Of a stretch of 64,000 nt of DNA, positions 44,116 to 54,852 are shown one piece after another. Position 1 is the first letter of the stretch; each line of letters starts with the position of its first letter. The notes below the pieces were generated by a model. The model did not search any database and had not been told where the DNA came from. It was given only the letters and a program-made list of their open reading frames with translations. Source of the stretch: Isoetes taiwanensis (taxonomy: Eukaryota; Streptophyta; Lycopodiopsida; Isoetales; Isoetaceae); the NCBI GenBank assembly GCA_021234155.1, contig JAJEKV010000005.1, positions 25,850,863-25,914,862 on the forward strand, in the 5' to 3' direction. Both the position numbers and the translations under genes were made by a program.

Positions 44116-45070
44116 TGGTCTGATTTAAACCAGCTAGGAAAGAACGGAGTCAAGCCGAAATTTCTCTCTATAAAGATTATTCTCTTCAAGGAAATCTTCT
44201 TTATTTTAAGAATCGTTTATGTGTACCTAATTGTAAACCATCTCGTTCTCTTATAATTAGGGAAGCCCATGAGAAACCATATGTTGCACATCCCAGTTTC
44301 TCTAAGACTTATGAACACGTGGCTTCTGTGTATTATTGGCCACGCATGAAAACTGATATTGAACGTTTTGTCCAAGGATGTTTGGTGTGTCAATGCATGA
44401 AGCTTGATACTGGGCTCTTACATCCATTAGATATCCCAAAGGAGAGATGGGAATCAATATCTATGGATTTCATCACAGGACTCCCAATAACCTTACGAAA
44501 GAATGATGCAATCTTGGTCATTGTTGACCGATTGACTAAGTTGGCACATTTTTTGCCATGTAAGAAAGTCATTACAGGCATCCAGGTAGCTCAACTATTT
44601 ATTAAAGATGTTTTTAAGCTACATGGTCTCCCTAAGTCGATTGTGTCCGATCGAGATTCTAAATTTACTGGTCATTTTTGGACAAGTTTATTTGAGTCTC
44701 TTGGAACAGAACTTAAGTTTAGTTCATCTTATCATCCCGAAACGGATGGTCAAACAGAAAGGACTCATCGAACTCTGGAAGCTATGTTACGAAGCTATAC
44801 TGCAAATAAACCTACATTGTGGGAAGATTATCTTCCACTAATAGAGTTTGCCTATAATAGCTCATTGCATGCTTCTACAGGTGTTACTCCTTTTCATGCA
44901 GCATATGGCTTTACTCCTCGGACACCTGCTAATTGGTTGGCGAATTCTCGAGTAGAGATAGCTAATCAAGTTGTTGAGGAGATGGGTGGTATTATTACTG
45001 CCGTAAGAGATAAGTCATGCACAATTCCAACAAAAGAAGTTTCCCGATCGCCATCGAAGACATTTAGAAT
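44116..45070 (+). pseudogene. Integrase of the chromovirus, frameshifted at the 3' end
   Basis: Zinc-binding part: AHPSFSKTYEHVASVYYWPR and CLVCQCMK. DDE core: D in MDFITGLP, D in VSDRDSKFTGHFW and E in HPETDGQTERTHR, then EFAYNSSLHASTGVTPF. The upstream end (44130-44318) is open in the same frame (LYKDYSLQGNLLYFKNRLCV). The frame shifts at about 45065 into the chromodomain-containing part. Confidence 0.88.
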
Positions 45071-45486
45071 TTTCGGTGGGGGAGAAGGTGTTGGTGTACA
45101 TTGCACCACACCGTTATGCTTCCGTGAACAAGAAGTATCCAAAGTTACGAGCAAGGTACTTTGGACCCTATGAAATATTGCGCAAGTTCAATGATGTAAG
45201 TTATGAACTTAAGCTTCCCGTCACGTGGAAGAAAATCCATCCAGTATTTCACGTGTCACTCTTGAAACCTTTCATTGAAAGTGAAACAACTCAGTTGGAA
45301 CCTGAGGATGCACCGCCACCTCAGTTTGTTGAAGGCAATAAGGTTCTAGTGGAACCTCTTAAGATCTTGAATACAAGAGAGAGAGTTCTGACCCGTCGAA
45401 CAACGGTATTGGAATACTTGGTCCAATGGAAGGGTTTGCAACATGGGAATCATCTTCCTTTGTCGCTGACTATCCTGAGATTCTGA
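45071..45486 (+). pseudogene. Integrase C-terminus with chromodomain
   Basis: GEKVLVYIAPHRY, YFGPYEILRKFNDVSYELKL and IHPVFHVSLLKPF are the GPY/F module. It is followed by VEPLKILNTRERVLTRRTT and EYLVQWKGLQHGNHL, a chromodomain (EYLVKWKG box). Chromodomains in this position define chromoviruses and can steer integration to marked chromatin. The last residues are frame-shifted (TWE part missing). Confidence 0.85.
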
Positions 45487-45541
45487 AAGAATACTTGGGA
45501 CTTCGACAATGAGGACATTGTCTTCTTTAAGTCGAAGGGAA

Positions 45542-45725
45542 TGTAAGAAACCATGATCATGGTAGAAATACAAAATATACTGTATTTATACTTTTGTACG
45601 TCTTTTGAGACATGACTTTTCATTTTGGGACTTATGTCCCCTATTGTACCATTTTTTAGTTACGTAATATAAGAAAGAGTATTAGATAGTAACAGTGGCA
45701 TTCTCTCTCTTGGGGGTTCCTTTCA
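45542..45725 (+). repeat. 3' LTR of the chromovirus
   Basis: 184 bp, about 97% identical to 38912-39094, followed by the target duplication CTATT. Confidence 0.92.
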
Positions 45726-45730
45726 CTATT

Positions 45731-46970
45731 CTTGTATGTGCTGCAAGAATTAGTTAGCATGACATCAGAATGAAGAGGAGATTATCATTTTGGGGTTCAC
45801 AAGAATATATTTGGATTATCTTAATGGAGTAAAAGCCTTTATGCATGAAGGAAAATCATATGATTTCAATATTAAAGCGGTTAGTAGAACTGAGGTGGAC
45901 TTGGTGACTATTGTTGCAAGTGAGGCTGGAGCATCAGTAGCAGAGAAAACTCAGTGCTCTTGTGGAGAATGCTTGAAGTATATAGACCGACTTGTTGTGA
46001 ATGAGTTCGGATTATTGGGAAAACTTCTATGATCCTTTGGGGATTATGGAATAATAAGGGTGCCTGCTAGGTTGTCGTGGAAAAGCTTGTCTTGGAGACA
46101 AGTAACACCTGCTACACAACATTGAGCACTGCTTTGTCATAATAAGCCGAACTACCCCCCATAACCTCTTGCCATATCTAGAAGTCTGCTTTGATCACCT
46201 GAGCCTATGTAACTTCCAACCTTTAAGCTCGAGTATGAGAACCGCAAAAGCATCTTGCTTAAAACCGCGGAGTCAGATCGTGGTGATCTGAGAGGCCGAT
46301 TGGCTGTGGGGGGGTCATTTATATGAATATTTGACTTTGAAAGTCATTCATATTAACACTTTACCTTATTTGCAGGTTTACTTTGTATTAAGCATTGGGA
46401 AGAAGTCTACGAATAAGCTATCAAATATATGGATGTGAAATTTGGACGTGGAATCTCAAATTGCTTCATATAGTACGGGCTTATAAGTAAAGTTTGTAAG
46501 TTGACTTTCTTTATGCAGAATAAAGAGTACAATTTTATTTCTTGTGTGTACCCATGGTAGATTGGTAATTATGATTGCAACGTAATAGGTTTGAACATGG
46601 TGCAATTATGTGAATGCCTCTTGGTAGATTAGTAATTGTGTTGCAGCGCAATAGGCTTGAACAAGGGTGCATGATGTATATTTTTGAAGAGTGGTAATTG
46701 TGGTTGCAACACAATAGGCCTGACAAAAATTGCATCTGTAACGCGGAGATACAATTGTTTTGCAGAGATTAAAAGAAAAAAAAAACGCAGAGGTGCCAAA
46801 GAAATATGGTACTGTGGAAGTACAATAACATATATAATTGTTTCTTGAGTTCGCAAGTTTGAGAAACTTCCAAGTCCACGTTGATCGTGGAATAACCACC
46901 TTGAAAAGAAATGGACCAAATTGGAGCGTACTTGGACGTTCGTGGACGATCTTTTTGAGAAGGGATGGAT
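45731..46970 (+). other. Interior of the non-autonomous LTR element behind the chromovirus
   Basis: An 80-codon frame at 45790-46032 (YLDYLNGVKAFMHEGKSYDF..) may be what remains of a gag-like or structural protein; no family recognised. 46550-46720 contains three imperfect ~70-bp repeats around TGGTAATTGTG(A/T)TTGCAAC and AATAGG(T/C)(T/C)TGAACA. The stretch ends in the purine tract before the 3' LTR. Confidence 0.5.
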
Positions 46971-47300
46971 TGATGTGGAGCAAGCACGGGGGAGTGGTCC
47001 ACGGCGAATGAGTTATTGGAATATGGCAAAATGTATGGCAAACATTATGTAAATGTTATTCCTAAGGTCACCTAATAATATAAAGGGGCTGAGTTATAAC
47101 ATCAAAATCAAGGGAAACGTCTAACACAGCTATAAGAACCATTGATACATTGGAAGGGGTCGAGGCACTATCATTGGGATGATTATTAGTGGAGCAGCCC
47201 ATATATAATATCCCATATGATAAGTCATGTAATCTAATTAAAGGCAAGGAACTATTTTGATATAAAAGGCAACGGCCTGCTAAAAAAAGGCTAAAGTCTT

Positions 47301-47800
47301 TTTTTTTTTGAAGGACGTCAAGCTTTATTCACCAACTAGAAACCAGAGCAACATAAATGCAAAGACAGGATTATAACCCCAGTGGACAAACCGATCCAAC
47401 TGAGCACAACCACCTGCCTATGCAAAAGAATGAATCTGAAGGTAAGTATGCCAGATCAGTACTTTCTTCTCTTGATCAAGAGAAGAACAATTGTAAGCCA
47501 TAACAATTTTATCTTGCGCCCACTGAAGAACAACCTCATCTGCAGTATCTATGCCCTTAAAGATAAACAACCTCCTTCTCTTCCAGATTGACCATAAAAG
47601 CCAGCCGCATGCGAGATGAAAAGCTCGTTTCCGTTGTTTGGGCCAAGCATCAGGATAGATAGCAAGCAAAATTTGCTGGCTAGATCGAGACGTGCCAAAA
47701 AGGGTCAACAACCAAGACCATGCCTGCCGAAGCCTCTCACACAAGAAAAAACAATGCTCAATACTCTCAACCCTTTGCTGGGATAAAGGGCAGAGCTCTG
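47301..47800 (-). mobile_element. LINE 3' end (5'-truncated) in the 3' LTR
   Basis: A 500-bp insert starts with a T-run (the minus-strand poly(A) tail) and is flanked by an 18-bp target duplication AAAAAAGGCTAAAGTCTT (47283-47300 and 47801-47818). The minus-strand frame 47744-47418 encodes ..RLRQAWSWLLTLFGTS.., FHLACGWLLWSIWKRRRLFI and FKGID, the zf-RVT/C-terminal part typical of plant LINEs. Truncation at the 5' end is the usual outcome of target-primed reverse transcription. Confidence 0.9.
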
Positions 47801-47924
47801 AAAAAAGGCTAAAGTCTTGGAGAGATCTATAAATAGAACCTAAAATTCAGTTAGATATATCTTCGCGAGCAGAGCTCCGATTGAGGTGACCTTTAACCCC
47901 TTGGAACCGGCTCGAAGTCTAGTT

Positions 47925-48495
47925 CAGTGTTGTCACGTACTTAGTGTACAGTACTTGTATAGTACGTCTTCCAAGGTACTGTACCTTTTATGTACTTTAG
48001 AGTTTTTCAGTACGTTATGTATGTTTGCCATGTGTTGTTCTGTTTTATGTATAGTACGTACAGTACATTACATACGGGAAAAATATAAAGTTCTTTATGT
48101 AAATTTTGCAAATTTGCACTTGAGGTTAGACTTTTTTTGAGGATTTTCTATAAGATCTGAACTATAAGGAGTTGGTTACGAGATCTGGCTGGTCAAAAAG
48201 TCCATGTAAATGGATTGAAATTAGTACTAAAGCAAAGAAATATAAGCAGAAAAATTTTATCTGCTCTTTGTCGAACACTACAAGAGCTAGAAACATACAA
48301 TTAGAGTTTTTTTAGCCTTGAAATTGACATTAGACATTAGGGAGGCACAAAATTGTCTTGAGGATATGATTTAAACTCGTAATTTTTTTTATTTTTTTTT
48401 TTTGACCCTACACTTTAGAGGTACAAGACGTACTGTACACTACCTATGGTACTATAAGTACAAAATCGTAGTGTACGGGTACTTAAACAACACTG
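47925..48495. mobile_element. hAT-type MITE in the 3' LTR
   Basis: A 571-bp insert absent from the partner LTR has termini CAGTGTTGTCACGTAC.. and ..GTACTTAAACAACACTG (inverted repeat CAGTGTTGT). It is flanked by a perfect 8-bp target duplication GTCTAGTT (47917-47924, 48496-48503). The 8-bp duplication and CAGTGTTG-type ends are hAT hallmarks. The interior is rich in GTAC/AGTAC motifs and has no transposase. Confidence 0.9.
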
Positions 48496-48859
48496 GTCTA
48501 GTTTTTGAATTGTGGTGGCACATCTTGTAGTTCATCCGTATGAGGGAGTAATGGCCGAAAATATGACAAGGGTTTAGAAATTATAGCTACAATGACATTA
48601 CAGATTTGCAGCTGCTTTCTGATCTGTGGCTACTTGGAATAGTGAGATTAGCCTGGAGGGCCAATAAGGCCAGATGCCAAAGCTTTGTATTTGCCATAGC
48701 ACTCATGTTTTTTCGTAACCCAGTGGATCCGGTTGGGTGGTTAATGGTGTTGTCATATCAATTGTGCATGAATAAAGTTTCTTTAGTCCAGTGTTCTATT
48801 ATTGTGGGTTCTATGATTCTGTGTTGTTAGAACAACCCAAATATACATAAATCGTATCA

Positions 48860-49871
48860 ATATCTTGAGCGAAGATCAATCTTTGTAAAATACTTAGCTC
48901 CTTGCAATTGATCCATCAAATCATCGGCACGCGGTAAAGCATACCGATTCTTAATCGTGTGCTTGTGCAGTTGCCTGTAATCAATGCACATCCTTAAAGT
49001 ACCATCCATCTTCTTTACAAACAATATAGGGGCACAAAAGGATGATACACTCAGTCGGATGAACCCCAATTTAAGAAGTTCTTGCAACTGCTTCTTAAGC
49101 TCCGTTAATTCAGGGGTACTCATTCTGTATGGATTTTACTGGTAGGTTTAGTGCATGGTTCTAAGGTAATTTTACATTCCACGCCTCGAAAAGGTGGCAA
49201 CCTATGAGTCTCATCTGGAAAGAGGTCGTGGTATTCCCAAAGAACAGCTGCTATGGCTGAGGGTAAGATATCAATAACTTCCTCCTGTTTAGACTTGACG
49301 TCTACTGAGGCAAGCCTAACAATACAAGCAACCTGATACTTCTTGATGGCTTTATCCAACTGACGCAATGAAGTATACTGCATAATTTGAATAACTGGGT
49401 TACCTGCGATGGTTACTCGTGCTCCATTAGTTGCGTTAAAGTTGATTTCTCACTTTTCACAATCAATATTTATCGTTGCAGCAACCAAGAATTCGATACC
49501 CACAATAAGATCATAGTGACCAATATTCATGACCTCGGCCGCTAGAGGAACGGGTGCTCCTGGCAATTGAATGTTCAAATTGATGAGTCGACTTTGTGTA
49601 TGGCGTACAGCCCCACTAGCCAACGTGATTGGACATGGCTTTGACTTCAAAAGAGTCAGTTGTAAAGCTTCAAGCGAGGCAAAATTGTGCGTACTACCCG
49701 TGTCCATAAGAATGATAAGGGATTTATGGTCTCGCTATGCCTCTTGCTGCACTGCATGGCCAGCTGCCATACGCTCTTCGATCTCGGCGAGGCGGTGAGC
49801 AGTGATCCTTCTCAGCAGCTCAGCATGATACATGTCCGGCCTAGCCTGCATATCCAGCTGAATGGCTATCA
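48860..49871 (-). pseudogene. Gag end, protease and RT start of the minus-strand gypsy element
   Basis: From 49871 downward: AELLRRITAHRLAEIEERMA (gag end), protease box LMDTGSTHNFASLEALQL with MNIGHYDLIVGIEFL (49707-49450), and the protease-RT linker LPSAIAAVLWEYHDLFPDET. The RT start follows: [40 protein letters not shown] and [14 protein letters not shown], where the nested insertion interrupts. The CCHC knuckle seems deleted between gag and protease. Stops at 49709-49740 and 49448 and a frameshift near 49120 break the frame. Confidence 0.85.
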
Positions 49872-50503
49872 GGTAATGATATGGTGCTCGGGGGAGTGGC
49901 CTTGCATGGAACAATATTTATTGATATGATCAAGTAAGAAAACCATCCAATATGTCTAAACCTTCATATTATCAAAGAAAGAGCTAAAAATAAACCTTGA
50001 CCTTTATTTAAAAGAAAAAAGGCAAAAAAAAAGAGGTGTTGTTACCTATAAATAGAAGGACAGCTTTGAGACATGATATCTCCGCGACTACAACTCAAAA
50101 TCGGCGATCCTTACCTTTTTGGAAAGCCCTTGAAGTCTAGTTCCAGATTGGCTTGGTTGTCCATAGATTCCTTACGATTTGAGAGTTATGCCCAGAAAGG
50201 TGCATAGGGGTCTAAGCTAACTGCACAACTAAATCTGCTTCTTCCTATGTTGATGAACTGCCTAGCCTTATCTTCTAGTATTTTCTCTAGTTTCTTGCTT
50301 GATCATATCATTAGAAGGAGTTCCTGTGACACCAGTAGTTAGTGGCTAGAAAGAGCTTGTTCTTGTAGAGTCTTGTGGAATAGCTTGACTTGGTGATATC
50401 TCTTTCTAGTTGGTCCAGTTGGGTAGTAAATCGAATAGCCTATGGTGTTTTACTTTCTAATAAGGTTATGAATTTGCAGGAAGAACGGAGCATTCATAAC
50501 AAT

Positions 50504-50515
50504 TGGTATCAGAGC
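50504..50515 (+). promoter_or_regulatory. Primer-binding site of the second non-autonomous element
   Basis: TGGTATCAGAGC two bases behind the LTR end; tRNA-Met type. Confidence 0.8.
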
Positions 50516-50869
50516 TCAGTTCCGGTCTTTACCAGCGGAGCTATGGACTAATCTCAACGCAAGAAGGAGGATAAAACTTGACCAACATCAGAACTTGGTC
50601 AGGCTGGAAGCATTGAAAATTTGAGTGGCTTAGCAGCACACAAGATATCTTAAGGCAACGCAAGAAGCGAGAACTTCTGAAACCGAAAAGAATAAGGTTG
50701 ACAAGAAAGCAGCACAAAGAGATGGAGAGGAGCAAATATAAATAGGTTACCTTTTGTCTGGTATGAAATTGATGTTTATGGATTGTGATTAGAATCTTTA
50801 GATATTTCTTATTGCATCCTTATGGGTGAGGATTGTCATAAATGGTTGTCACTATTTATGAGATCATGA

Positions 50870-51060
50870 TCCAAACCAGGTGAATGGAAAGAGTTGTTGC
50901 TCTTGTCCATGTGATTGGAATGAGCCGATGCCATGTCCAAGAGGTTGGAATGAGCCGAGGCCATGTCCAAGACGTCATGTCCAAGAGGTTGGAACGAGTT
51001 GATGCCATATCCAAGTGAATGGAATGAGTTGGTGCTCATGTCCAGGTGAATAGAATGTTT
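50870..51060 (+). repeat. Minisatellite of ~35-bp units inside the second element
   Basis: Variants of CATGTCCAAGAGGTTGGAAT followed by GAGCCGA(T/G)GC repeat five to six times. Confidence 0.8.
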
Positions 51061-51102
51061 GCTATTCCTGATGTTTGCAAGAAGAACAGAGCATTCGTAA
51101 CA

Positions 51103-51190
51103 GGTAATCCACCGTGAGGTATGCCAGGATTTCACCCCAAACAAAACTTTGGATGGCCTCATCATATTGGTAGGGGAAAATGTCAAAGCG
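51103..51190 (-). pseudogene. Gag piece of the minus-strand gypsy element
   Basis: The minus strand reads NGNRFDIFPYQYDEAIQSFV and WGEILAYLT, which joins, with the 49877-51102 insertion removed, to the gag end at 49871. Its upstream continuation is cut off at about 51190. Confidence 0.5.
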
Positions 51191-51199
51191 GTTTCCATT

Positions 51200-52005
51200 T
51201 ATAATGGCTCGCCCATCTCCCAGGTAGACTCTTCTCTACCCCAGACCTTCGGGTCTCCCCTCTCCATCTCCCGGGTGTCGTCCCCTCGGGCAAGTTCTCT
51301 AATCCACTAGCCTGATGGACTCATCCTCTGAAACCTCCACACACGAGGGAGGGTGGAATATCCATATAGGCACGTCCAGGACGTCTATATAGGCACGTCT
51401 CCTGCAATCCATGGAGTGTCAGACCCATACCCGGCCCACACTCAGTGACCGGCTATAAGCCTAACACATTGTAGGAGTCCTGTAGCCAAGCTAGGCAAGA
51501 CCCCACCCCCGATTCACCATCATACCTGTTATTTGGTGCTGAATCACATCATAGCATCCACAGCCAGGTGGACTCTTGTGCACATGTCGCAATTACTGGG
51601 TTTTAAGGGTTCTAGCTGGAGATATCTCTACTTCTAGGAAGCTTTTAGGTCACTACCCTCCCTTAACCCCAGACATACAGGAGAAGCAGAAAGAGAGAAC
51701 ACAATCATAACGAAAGTATCCATCATCACCATAGCAATACATAAAAGAGAAATTACCCATTCCATCTAATCAGAGAAGGGTTAGCTGAAGCACAAACTAT
51801 CTAGGGACTAATCGATCTCTTGGCTGGAGCCATTGTCAAGAAAGGCTTCCATTCTTTAAGTCTGATCACAGCAACCAGTGGCTCCTCCTTCCTCCACTCC
51901 CCCCAAATTGATTTGGGGCAGAATTGGGGATAGGGCCCCAATTTGCCCTCTAAACTTGGCAAGTCCCCCTTGGCCAATCGATTTGGGTCAGGTGGCACTG
52001 ACCTA
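51200..52005 (-). repeat. Diverged partial LTR of the TGTGACG family
   Basis: Similar to 12330-12960: GAGTGTCAGACCCATACC, CAAGACCCCACCCC, GGGTTAG, CCCAATTTG and GGCCAATCGATTTGGG(C/T)CAGG appear in the same order. Neither terminal heptamer is present. The copia LTR follows directly. Confidence 0.65.
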
Positions 52006-52597
52006 TGTTGTTGTAAGTCATGTCATGATTTCTTCTGAGTGAAACATATACAGGTTGAGAAGACTAGGTTAAGAAGACAATTTCAAGTTCATTGGTTTAA
52101 TATCGAGTTCTTTGGTTTAACTAATAAAGGTTCAATGGTTGAACCTTATTTGCTTTTGATGGCATTAAACCTTTTATGGTTTTAATGCGAACCTGCATGG
52201 AGATAAACATATAGCATTTTGTCTATATTAAGCTGGTCTCGATTATTCGAGCCAGCACATCTGTATTCCGATCGGTCCTGCAAGACCGACGGTTCTCTGA
52301 GTTCTTATCCGGCCATTGCAGATTGATCTAGCATTCTCTAGTGCCGGATCCGACCTAATACAAGAAGCAAGTTCTAGTTTGAAATAATGGTTGTCGTGTT
52401 AATATGATAAATGAAATGGTCGAAATCCATTGCTACAGTAACTAGTATGATTGTTACAATGGTTCTATATATCAAAATGTTTAATGGTCTTTAACATGTT
52501 TTAAGAGCTTGACATGATCTTAGAAATATAATAGAGATGAATTGTATTGACATTGAGATTATAATGATGAACTGATAAGTGATTATTTCTGACTTCA
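52006..52597 (+). repeat. 5' LTR of the copia element
   Basis: Assigned from its TG..CA ends and the adjacent primer-binding site; without the second LTR the left edge (52006 or 52009) is uncertain. Confidence 0.6.
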
Positions 52598-52599
52598 TT

Positions 52600-52611
52600 T
52601 GGTATCAGAGC
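52600..52611 (+). promoter_or_regulatory. Primer-binding site of the copia element
   Basis: TGGTATCAGAGC (tRNA-Met type), 12 bp before the gag start at 52623. Confidence 0.85.
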
Positions 52612-52622
52612 AAAATCCTATC

Positions 52623-54291
52623 ATGGCTAGCAGATTGAGAGCAACATTACTAAGTGGCATTGAGGTGTATAAAGGAGGTTTAGGATTCCAAGTTTGGAAG
52701 GAGAAGATTGAAGAAGTATTGAGAGTAGAAGGTTTATGGGAGATAATAGAGGAGGAAGAATCTGGTACTGTGATCAGTCCAGCAAATAGCAAGGGAAAAA
52801 CTTATGCTAGTGCAGCTGCTTCAGGCACTGCTGGAAGTCCAGCAAAGGATGGAGGAGGAGGCTCCAGCTCCACTGAGGTAACTAGTGCTTCACCAGATGT
52901 CTCTCAAAGAGCAAAAATTCTGAAAGCAAAGGCTGTTATAAAGAGCAAACTGAGCTCTAGTATCCTTTTAAGGATGAGGGGATAGAGAAATGTGGTCCTA
53001 TTTGCTAAGGACTTATCAAGTGAAAACTTCATCTCAATTGGATGTTTTAGACAAGGAATTGAGAGAGCTGAAGTATAAAGAAGGAGAGGACATTAAAGAC
53101 TTCTTTGAGAAGTTTGATAATGTAATTGCTGACCTTACTGCTGCAGGTGTACCCATAACCAATGAGTATCAAGTTCTCTCATTGGCAAGAGCTTTTTTAA
53201 AATACAAAAACCTGTCTACTTTGGTTAGGAATGTAGCCAAAAGCAGGGAGGATGCTGAAAATATGATAAAGACTGAATTAGAGCAGCATAACTTGACTGT
53301 TGAAAATGAAGAAGAGCAAACAGAAATTTTGTTTACCTCTGGAGAAAAGGCCCGAGGAGGACAAGGTAAACTCGGTCCTTGCTTTGCATGCAATGCACAA
53401 GGCCATCTCAAGGCCAATTGTCCTAAATTAAATAAAGACAATAGATGTTATAATTGTGAAGGATTTGGCCATGTGGCATCTAACTGTTCCAGCCCAAGAG
53501 ATTTTTCAAAGAAGCAAGAAGGAAATGTGGCTAAAGCTGGCAGGGGCAGAGGCTACAACACTAGAGGAAGAGCAACCCGAGGAAGAGGATGGGGCAGGTC
53601 CACTGAGCTGAATATTGCCACTGAAAAGGTTTCTGAACCAGAAAAAGAGCTCGATAAAAATGCTGAGGTATGTCACTCTAAATTATTAACAGTTGTTTCA
53701 GACTATAAGCTAAAGAATGTTGACAATCTGTATTATGTGTTAGATAGTGGAGCTGAGAGAAGCATGATCAAATCACCTTCCATGCTCAAGGAAAAGGTCC
53801 AAAAGAATTCAAGCTTTGTGCAGATGGGTGATGGAAATTTGCAGAAGGTGGATCAAGCTGGATTCTTAGAAATATTTGATCTCAAAGGAAATCCAGTCAT
53901 TCTAGAGAATGTACTGTGTGTGCCTAATCTAGTTATAAATTTAAATTCTGTAACTCAGCTGGTGGATTTGGGATATCATGTTCACTTTGAAACTCATGAA
54001 TGCAAAGTACTTTTGAATAATGAAGTCAAATTTCTAGCAAAAAGAGTTGGCAGACTTTTTGCATTTCATAATGACGTTCATGACACAATTAATGCTGTTA
54101 TGACATCAACAATCAAGCTATGGCATGAAAGGTTAGGGCATACCCATCTAAACAACTTAAATTTCATGGTTAAGGAAGGGCAAATTATAGCAGAAGATAA
54201 AGAAGAGGAAAAATTAAGTGTGCTGGCTGCTTTAAGGGCAAATCGAGCAGGCTTCCATTCCCAAAAAAAGGTAAAAGGGCCAAGAACTTGA
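52623..54291 (+). pseudogene. Copia gag, protease and integrase N-terminus, one frameshift
   Basis: Gag starts MASRLRATLLSGIEVYKGGL and shifts frame at about 52980. It continues to LKYKEGEDIKDFFEKFDNVI (UBN2-type gag), two CCHC knuckles (CFACNAQGHLKANC, CYNCEGFGHVASNC) and an RG-rich stretch. The protease box YYVLDSGAERSMI and the copia pre-integrase motif LWHERLGHTHLNNL follow. The frame ends at 54289-54291 before the integrase core; the CxxC half of the zinc motif is lost. Confidence 0.88.
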
Positions 54292-54852
54292 TTGAATTAG
54301 TGCATAGTGATCTTTGTGGTCCTTTGAATGTAAGAAGTATACATGGCAAAAGGTATTTTATTACATTTACTGACGATTTTTCCAGGAGGACCAAATGCTA
54401 CACATTAAGAACCAAAGATCAAGCTTTTGAAGCTTTCAAATTGTACCAAGCTGAAGTTGAAGGCAAACAGGTATGAAATTAAAATGTTTGAGAACTGACC
54501 GAGGAGGAGAATTTGTATCTAGCAGATTTAATAATTATTGCTTTCAAAATGGAATTAGAAGGCAAGTTACATGTTCACACCACAACAGAATGGAGTTTCA
54601 GAAAGGAAAAATAGATCTATTCTTAATGCAGTAATAGCCATGATCAAACATGCAGGGTTGCCCAATTTTTTATGGGAAGAAGTAGTCAAGGCTGCTGTGG
54701 AAATACAAAATAAGCTTCCATCTAGGAGCATTAATGGAAAAACTCCAGATGAATTGTGGTACGGGATAAAACCTTCTTATGATAAATTCAAGGCTTATGG
54801 CTGTCTTGCTTATGTATTAGTTCCAGAAGAGGAGAGACGACCGAGCTCTTGA
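54288..54852 (+). pseudogene. Copia integrase core, frameshifted
   Basis: D in LVHSDLCGPLN, then ITFTDDFSRRTKCYTL. A shifted frame has [14 protein letters not shown] (second D), and the frame from 54571 has [16 protein letters not shown] (E) with FLWEEVVKAAVEIQNKLPSR. A further shift follows at about 54845. Confidence 0.85.

Larger units (their letters stand above)
38912..45725 (+). mobile_element. Chromovirus (Ty3/gypsy) nested in the non-autonomous element
   Basis: LTRs of 183 bp (38912-39094) and 184 bp (45542-45725) begin TGTAAGAAACC and end TCCTTTCA. They differ at only about six positions, so the insertion is comparatively recent. The target duplication CTATT is exact on both sides (38907-38911, 45726-45730). 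The primer-binding site TGGTATCAGAGC lies at 39097-39108 and a purine tract AAGTCGAAGGGAA ends at 45541. Order: long repetitive leader with a SINE, gag, protease, RT, RNase H, foreign HPPD fragment, integrase, chromodomain. Frameshifts in protease, RT and integrase make it defective despite the similar LTRs. Confidence 0.92.
37986..48859 (+). mobile_element. Non-autonomous LTR retrotransposon (~3 kb originally) carrying later insertions
   Basis: LTRs at 37986-38757 (772 bp) and 46971-48859 begin TGAT(A/G)TGGAGCAAGCACGGG and end CGTATCA. Target duplication ATATC lies at 37981-37985 and 48860-48864. A tRNA-Met-type primer-binding site TGGTATCAGAGC lies at 38760-38771 and a purine tract GAGAAGGGATGGA directly before the 3' LTR. 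Subtracting the nested chromovirus leaves an interior of only about 1.4 kb with no pol domains: a gag-like start (MGNGIISGIWDSL at 38801) and a short ORF at 45790-46032. It must have used proteins of another element. Confidence 0.85.
46971..48859 (+). repeat. 3' LTR of the non-autonomous element, with LINE and MITE insertions
   Basis: Colinear with 37986-38757 after removal of 47301-47818 and 47925-48503. It ends ATCGTATCA followed by the target duplication ATATC. Confidence 0.85.
49877..51102 (+). mobile_element. Second small non-autonomous LTR element (deleted)
   Basis: The 5' LTR 49877-50501 begins TGATATGGTGCTCGGGGGAG, like the element at 37986, and ends CATTCATAACA, followed by TGGTATCAGAGC at 50504-50515. 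The right end 51060-51102 (GAAGAACAGAGCATTCGTAACA) is only the last ~40 bp of a 3' LTR. The target duplication GGTAA flanks at 49872-49876 and 51103-51107. No retroviral protein domain is present. It sits inside the gag region of the minus-strand gypsy element. Confidence 0.8.
36860..51190 (-). mobile_element. Minus-strand Ty3/gypsy element, split by nested insertions
   Basis: The remains of one gypsy polyprotein on the minus strand are distributed over three pieces: gag end at 51190-51103, gag/protease/RT start at 49871-48860, and RT end/RNase H/integrase start at 37985-36860. The break between the last two falls inside the RT motif KIDLR(S)RY | QIRITEDD. The intervening 37986-48859 is an LTR element with the 5-bp duplication ATATC on both sides. 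The break between the first two is the element 49877-51102 (duplication GGTAA). LTRs of the host element itself were not found. Confidence 0.8.
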
